The notes under the pieces are model-generated. The model saw nothing but the letters and a program-made list of their open reading frames with translations, ran no database searches and had not been told where the DNA came from. A program made the position numbers and the translations under genes. Below are positions 14,409 through 18,350 of a stretch of DNA of 18,350 nt, in pieces; position 1 is the stretch's first letter, and the number at the start of each line of letters is the position of its first letter. This DNA comes from CAG-698 sp964385755 (GTDB taxonomy: Bacteria > Bacillota_I > Bacilli_A > ML615J-28 > CAG-698). Where the stretch lies: assembly GCA_964385755.1 (NCBI GenBank), contig CAYLPZ010000031.1:1-18350 (forward strand), written 5' to 3'.

Positions 14409-14541
14409 TTTATAAAGGTAAAATTTTATAATTCTGTTAATAATATAATATTTTTTTATAAAAAAATCAACTTTTTGACACTTTTTTACATATTTTTTTT
14501 CGCATATAAAGGCTTACTTTTACGAAAGAAAGTGGTTAAAA
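14409..14541 (+). promoter_or_regulatory. conserved leader, copy 2
   Basis: This shares three blocks with 250-363: TTTATAAAGGTAAAATTTTATA-type sequence at 14409-14430, TTGACA at 14475-14480, and eight T (14493-14500) followed by CGCATATAAAGG, CTTACTTTTA and GAAAGTG just before the start codon. TTGACA and TATAAA (14505-14510) are 24 bases apart, versus 25 in copy 1. The exact promoter is not resolved. The shared T8 tract could vary in length. Confidence 0.5.
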
Positions 14542-14991
14542 ATGAATGTTATTTTTTATTTATTTGTTATTTCAAGCCTTTTTTGTTGTATATATTTATA
14601 TAAAACAAAAATGCATTTTGCCTCTAAAATATACACTTTTTCTTTATTTACATTCATACTATTATATTCATTTATTTCAACAAATCTTTTATCAAATATA
14701 ATAAAAACTATTCTCCCACATAATATATATTTCTTTATTATATTTGCTTTAAATGATTATAAATATATTTTTATTTATTTTTTAATAATGTTACTAGTTA
14801 CAGTTTTTCAATTATTAATTTTAATATCATTATTTAGAAATAATTCTATTTATAACTATAGTACTAATAAACAGAAAAAGAGTAATTATAAGAATAATAT
14901 TGACGAAATAGATTTATATAAAAATATGAAGAATAATCATTATGTGTCATTAAATAAAACCTTTATTGGTTATTGTAGAATGATTAATTGA
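14542..14991 (+). CDS. small membrane protein heading the prepilin gene cluster
   Basis: This 149-residue protein has about three membrane segments (residues 2-20, 31-54, 65-95) and then a hydrophilic tail rich in Asn/Lys/Tyr. It is a paralogue of the 364-720 protein, with shared residues concentrated in the first 50 positions and in the ILIS stretch near residue 90. The tail from about residue 98 has no counterpart there. The family is unknown to me. It starts the cluster: the large prepilin gene begins 45 bases after its stop with no terminator between, so it may help membrane handling or assembly of the prepilin products. That role is inferred from position only. ATG 14542 follows GAAAGTGG (14529-14536). 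Confidence 0.7.
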   Translation: MNVIFYLFVISSLFCCIYLYKTKMHFASKIYTFSLFTFILLYSFISTNLLSNIIKTILPHNIYFFIIFALNDYKYIFIYFLIMLLVTVFQLLILISLFRNNSIYNYSTNKQKKSNYKNNIDEIDLYKNMKNNHYVSLNKTFIGYCRMIN

Positions 14992-15036
14992 TTCATTGCT
15001 TTTAATTAATATTTGCAAAAGAAAGGAGTAATAATA

Positions 15037-17742
15037 GTGAAAAGATTAAAAAGAAAAGCTTTTACAATTGTTGAACTTGTAATTGTTATAGCAATAATAG
15101 CTATTTTAGCAGCAGTATTAATTCCAACATTTTCAAATTTAATTAAGAAAGCAAATGTATCTACTGATACACAACTTGTTAGAAACTTAAATACTGCTTT
15201 AACAGCTGATGCAGTTATTAATGGTAAACATGAAACTATGCATGATGCATTAGAAGCAGTTAAAGAAAGTGGATATGATGTTGCGAAAATAATGGATACA
15301 AAAGCAACTGATAATACTATTTTATGGGACAGTGAAAATGATATATTTTGTTACTTAGAAGATGGAGTAGTTAAATATATACCAAACTCCATTACAGATA
15401 CAGCTTTACTAACTGATGATTATAGATTATGGAAGATATATAGTTTTTCTGAAGACGAAAAACAAATTGTACAAAATACAATTGAAAAATATTCAGCTTA
15501 TTTATATGGCAATTGGACAGGAGACGTAACTGTTTTGGGTAAAGGTATCGACACTGGAAATACTGAATTAGATAATATTACTTATAATAAAACAACAGAA
15601 GCAAGAAATGTAATTATTCGTACTAATGGTTGCAATTTAACAGTAAATGCAGATACAGATGATGTTAAACATTATGGCTTAGTAAAAAGTTTAACTATTA
15701 CTGCTGTAAAGCCAAATCATTGTTATCATGAATATGGATTTGTAGGAGAGTTTGTTTCTTTTGGAACTGGTAAGTTTATAGCAGAGGGAAGTGCTTTTTT
15801 CCATCAAATTAAAGAAGATGTAGAAAATATATTAACTGATAAAAGTTATGACTTAGATAATGGTGAAAAATATGAACAACATTATTTTGTAAATGGTATT
15901 TGTGTTATTGATAATTGTAATGTAGAAGAATGTAATCACACATATAATGAAGGAACTATAAAACAAGCTGCTACTTGTACTGAAACAGGAATACTTGAAA
16001 AAACATGTACAAAATGTGAAAAAAAGATAGAAGAAACATTAGTCGCACTAGGACATAATTTTTCCGAAACATATTTAAATGATGAAAATAATCATTGGCA
16101 TAAATGTTTAAGATGTGATGTAATAACTGCTGTAGAAACACATAACTTAGGATATAGTAACAATGATGGCGATACACACGATGTAAGTTGTTTAGTATGT
16201 GGATATAATCGAACTGATGTTATTCATAATTTTGTAGACGGAACATGTGCTTGTGGAAAAGTAGAAAATACAATTAAAAATGGAATTGTTGATGGCTATT
16301 ATTATCAAAACGATTTATTATACACTGGTATAATTAACGATGAAGAAAATTCATATGAATTTAAAGATGGTATGTTAGTAATTGACTATGAAAATAAACA
16401 ATATATTAAAGCTGATGGATCAAGTGTTGTAGAATTTAGAACATATAATTACACTATTTCTTCTAGTGAATTTCTAACTAATAAAATAATTATAAAAGCA
16501 AATAATTCTTCATATGAAAATAAAGTTTTATTTAATATTACTGATAATTCAGGTAAAAACTATGTTGTAGAATCAGTTACTTCAAAATCACCTTTTAATG
16601 GTTTGCTTAAAAAAGATAACTGGACTCAAGAAGAAATATTTGCAAACTTAATTAGTACTGATGCTCAATCTTTAATAAAAAACGGATATATACTTGACAA
16701 TAGTAATTTATTAACTACATATGAAACAGAAGCAGATAATCCTGATAAATATGATGTTTTTATTCCAAAACTATGTGTAGATTCAACTTTAGTGCAATCA
16801 TTTTTATCACTTAATAGTTGTGCTAATATAGGAGAGTATTATTCAAAATATCAAAATAATGAGTTAGTTATTTGTCTAACTGATTATATGAAACTTATTT
16901 ATTGTAAAGGATATACTTTTACTAGAGAAAATGATGTAATTAAATATGTCAAATCATTTGGTAGTAATTATCAAAGCGCATATATGGGCTCATTTTATGT
17001 TACAATTGAAGCAGATTCAGAATCTGGGCTTCCTATAATTAGTTTTGTAAGTAAAAATAATGGAGTATATTTTTCTGCTCCTACGACATTAAAAAATGGA
17101 AAAATAGTATTTTGTGACTATGTTATTGAAGGAGTATTTAATGAAAATGTTCAGTATGGAAATGATTTAGGATTACCTTTAACAGATAAATATTATGTAT
17201 CAAAAACAGGTGATTATACTGTTTCAATGAATAAAAATAGCGTTACAGGAACTGAATATTGTAGATTTGAAATTGATAACGATAATAAAATAATAAAAAC
17301 ATATATGAATTCACAAATTACTGATGTTAATGGAACTCCATTTACAATTCCTAGTTCTGGTAATGTAACGTTATTAAATGAAAAAATCTCTTTAACTGGT
17401 GAATTTGATGTATCTAATTGTTCAATTCCATTTTCATCATTTAGTAAATTGTCAGGTACAAGTAATAGTAATTATATTTTATTTGAAACTTGTTTAATTG
17501 AATCAATTATAAAAGCAATTTACAAAGATAGTATAGAGGTTTATTGCAATTATGATGATTATGCATATGATGTTGATACAATTATTCCAGGTTCTGTATT
17601 TACTAAAATAGATAATACACTTTCAGCTACTTTTGAAATGGGATTAGCAGATGCTGCTTTTTCTATAGCAGTAAATAATTATTTTAATGGCATTGATTAT
17701 GCTGGGCCAACATATGAAATTGTTTTAACTATACAAGAGTAG
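15037..17742 (+). CDS. giant prepilin-like surface protein with Cys/His repeat
   Basis: The 901-residue protein opens with a class III prepilin signal: basic leader MKRLKRKA, then FTIVELVIVIAIIAILAA, with Glu at mature position 5. A type IV pilin or pseudopilin helix is therefore present. The residue before the cut site is Ala8, not the usual Gly, so processing may be weak. Residues about 45-120 match the low-complexity pseudopilin head of many gut Bacillota (LNTALTADAVINGK, AVKESGYDVAKI). Residues 299-340 form a Cys/His repeat: CNHTY, AATCTETG, CTKC, ALGH. Degenerate CLRC, CLVCGY and CACGK motifs follow, up to about residue 410. The remaining 490 residues are Asn/Ser/Thr-rich and probably beta-structured, with no family I can name. 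The start is GTG 15037, behind AAAGGAG (15022-15028). A TTG at 15013 lies upstream of that site and is rejected. Typical pilins are 100-200 residues. Confidence 0.8.
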   Translation: MKRLKRKAFTIVELVIVIAIIAILAAVLIPTFSNLIKKANVSTDTQLVRNLNTALTADAVINGKHETMHDALEAVKESGYDVAKIMDTKATDNTILWDSENDIFCYLEDGVVKYIPNSITDTALLTDDYRLWKIYSFSEDEKQIVQNTIEKYSAYLYGNWTGDVTVLGKGIDTGNTELDNITYNKTTEARNVIIRTNGCNLTVNADTDDVKHYGLVKSLTITAVKPNHCYHEYGFVGEFVSFGTGKFIAEGSAFFHQIKEDVENILTDKSYDLDNGEKYEQHYFVNGICVIDNCNVEECNHTYNEGTIKQAATCTETGILEKTCTKCEKKIEETLVALGHNFSETYLNDENNHWHKCLRCDVITAVETHNLGYSNNDGDTHDVSCLVCGYNRTDVIHNFVDGTCACGKVENTIKNGIVDGYYYQNDLLYTGIINDEENSYEFKDGMLVIDYENKQYIKADGSSVVEFRTYNYTISSSEFLTNKIIIKANNSSYENKVLFNITDNSGKNYVVESVTSKSPFNGLLKKDNWTQEEIFANLISTDAQSLIKNGYILDNSNLLTTYETEADNPDKYDVFIPKLCVDSTLVQSFLSLNSCANIGEYYSKYQNNELVICLTDYMKLIYCKGYTFTRENDVIKYVKSFGSNYQSAYMGSFYVTIEADSESGLPIISFVSKNNGVYFSAPTTLKNGKIVFCDYVIEGVFNENVQYGNDLGLPLTDKYYVSKTGDYTVSMNKNSVTGTEYCRFEIDNDNKIIKTYMNSQITDVNGTPFTIPSSGNVTLLNEKISLTGEFDVSNCSIPFSSFSKLSGTSNSNYILFETCLIESIIKAIYKDSIEVYCNYDDYAYDVDTIIPGSVFTKIDNTLSATFEMGLADAAFSIAVNNYFNGIDYAGPTYEIVLTIQE

Positions 17743-17838
17743 AAAAGTATATAAGATGATTTATAATTATAGAAATAGTTTCTACTATTGCGTAAACATT
17801 AAAAAAAGTAAAAAAATTATTAAAAGGAGAATTAAATT

Positions 17839-18219
17839 ATGAAAAAATTAAACAAAAAAGGATTTACAATCGTAGAATTAGTTATCGTTATTGCAGTTAT
17901 TGCTATTTTAGCAGCTGTATTAATTCCAACATTTAGTGGTGTAGTAGAAAAAGCAAACCAATCAGCTGCAATGCAAGCTGCTAGAAATGAATATGAATTA
18001 TACTTAGCTGAATATGCAGCAGAAAAAGGTACTGAAGAAAATTTAGTAGTAGAATATAAAGGATACTTTTTTGAAATTAAGGAAGGTGAATTTGATACAA
18101 CTGCTTTTACTTCAGAAACTCTTACAGGAACAAAAGTTGGAAATGATCTTACAAATGATGGTAATTTAGTAGGACAAAATCCTGATGTTAAAATTTATGC
18201 TTATACACCAGCTGCATAA
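17839..18219 (+). CDS. type IV prepilin / pseudopilin-like protein
   Basis: This 126-residue protein has a canonical class III signal: MKKLNKKG, cut before FTIVELVIVIAVIAIL, Gly at -1 and Glu at mature position 5. The mature part is short, acidic and Ala/Thr-rich, ending YTPAA, of normal pilin size. It could be the major subunit of a fibre in which the giant neighbour is a minor or tip component. No pilus ATPase, platform protein or prepilin peptidase is in the window, so that machinery must be elsewhere. AAAGGAG (17823-17829) lies 9 bases before the ATG. It follows the giant gene after 96 bases that hold only a small hairpin (AGAAA/TTTCT), so co-transcription is likely. Over 33 bases of the signal helix its DNA differs from the giant gene at one position. 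Confidence 0.88.
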   Translation: MKKLNKKGFTIVELVIVIAVIAILAAVLIPTFSGVVEKANQSAAMQAARNEYELYLAEYAAEKGTEENLVVEYKGYFFEIKEGEFDTTAFTSETLTGTKVGNDLTNDGNLVGQNPDVKIYAYTPAA

Positions 18220-18253
18220 TAAGAATAATAACTTGAAATGCACTATGTAAATA

Positions 18254-18350
18254 AAAATATAAAACCTTCTTATGAGGAAACTCTTAAGAAGGTTTTTAGT
18301 TTGTTTATTAATTTCAATAAATAAGCAAATTATAGAGTTTTTAAAAGTAA
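18254..18350 (+). repeat. hairpin-containing repeat, copy 2 (cut by the window end)
   Basis: This matches 2154-2250, with 83 of 90 positions identical from 18261. It follows the small prepilin gene as copy 1 follows the DUF4143 gene. Identity continues to the last base of the window. Confidence 0.8.
18261..18297 (+). terminator. Rho-independent terminator of the prepilin cluster
   Basis: AAAACCTTCTTA (18261-18272) pairs perfectly with TAAGAAGGTTTT (18285-18296), with a 12-base loop and five T. The stem is identical to that at 2161-2197. Confidence 0.85.

Noticed and set aside
15971..16177. 68-codon minus-strand frame inside the giant prepilin gene
   Set aside because: It is antisense to the Cys/His repeat region, with no ribosome-binding site and only composition-driven His/Tyr content.
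14542..18219. Competence (comG) or full type IV pilus operon
   Set aside because: No assembly ATPase, platform protein or prepilin peptidase is in the window. Only two prepilin-like genes and one small membrane gene are seen.

Overview
The window is AT-rich DNA that uses the standard code: TGA serves as a stop, for example after the small membrane genes. Ribosome-binding sites and -35/-10 promoters are of the Bacillota type. The housekeeping gene set (rsmE-mtaB, cshB-nfo, ispG, rpmG with zinc cysteines, rarA) fits an uncultured low-GC member of class Bacilli. The order rsmE-mtaB and cshB-nfo matches pairs known from Bacillus. The Cys/His repeat in the giant prepilin is a type I associate with surface proteins of gut Bacillota, so a host-associated lifestyle is likely. 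That is inference.

Layout. Bases 1-836 hold the possible end of an upstream gene, two terminators, a leader and a small membrane protein. Bases 836-2155 encode an AAA ATPase/DUF4143 protein, followed by a hairpin-containing repeat. Bases 2475-6896 are a housekeeping operon: rsmE (rRNA methylation), mtaB (tRNA methylthiolation), a CshB-like DEAD-box helicase and nfo (base-excision repair). Bases 7156-8983 look accessory: a second, unrelated-subfamily DUF4143 ATPase behind a perfect consensus promoter, then about 500 bases of decayed coding DNA. Bases 9037-10954 (minus strand) carry ispG, fused in frame to an acetyltransferase-like domain, preceded by and overlapping a stand-alone transposase-type DNA-binding protein. 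Divergent from it are rpmG (11188) and an FtsK/SpoIIIE-like membrane protein whose ATPase motifs are gone. rarA (minus strand) converges on that gene. Bases 14384-18350 carry a second copy of the leader plus small membrane protein, then a 901-residue prepilin-like protein, a 126-residue prepilin, and a second copy of the hairpin repeat.

How the parts relate. The two ends of the window resemble each other: terminator, shared leader and paralogous small membrane protein on the left, and the same 90-97 base repeat on the right. The cargo between them differs: a DUF4143 ATPase in one and two prepilins in the other. This is the strongest candidate for an undescribed organisation here. The catalytically dead-looking FtsK paralogue and the IspG-acetyltransferase fusion are the next most notable. 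No CRISPR array, tRNA, rRNA, complete insertion sequence or phage module was seen.
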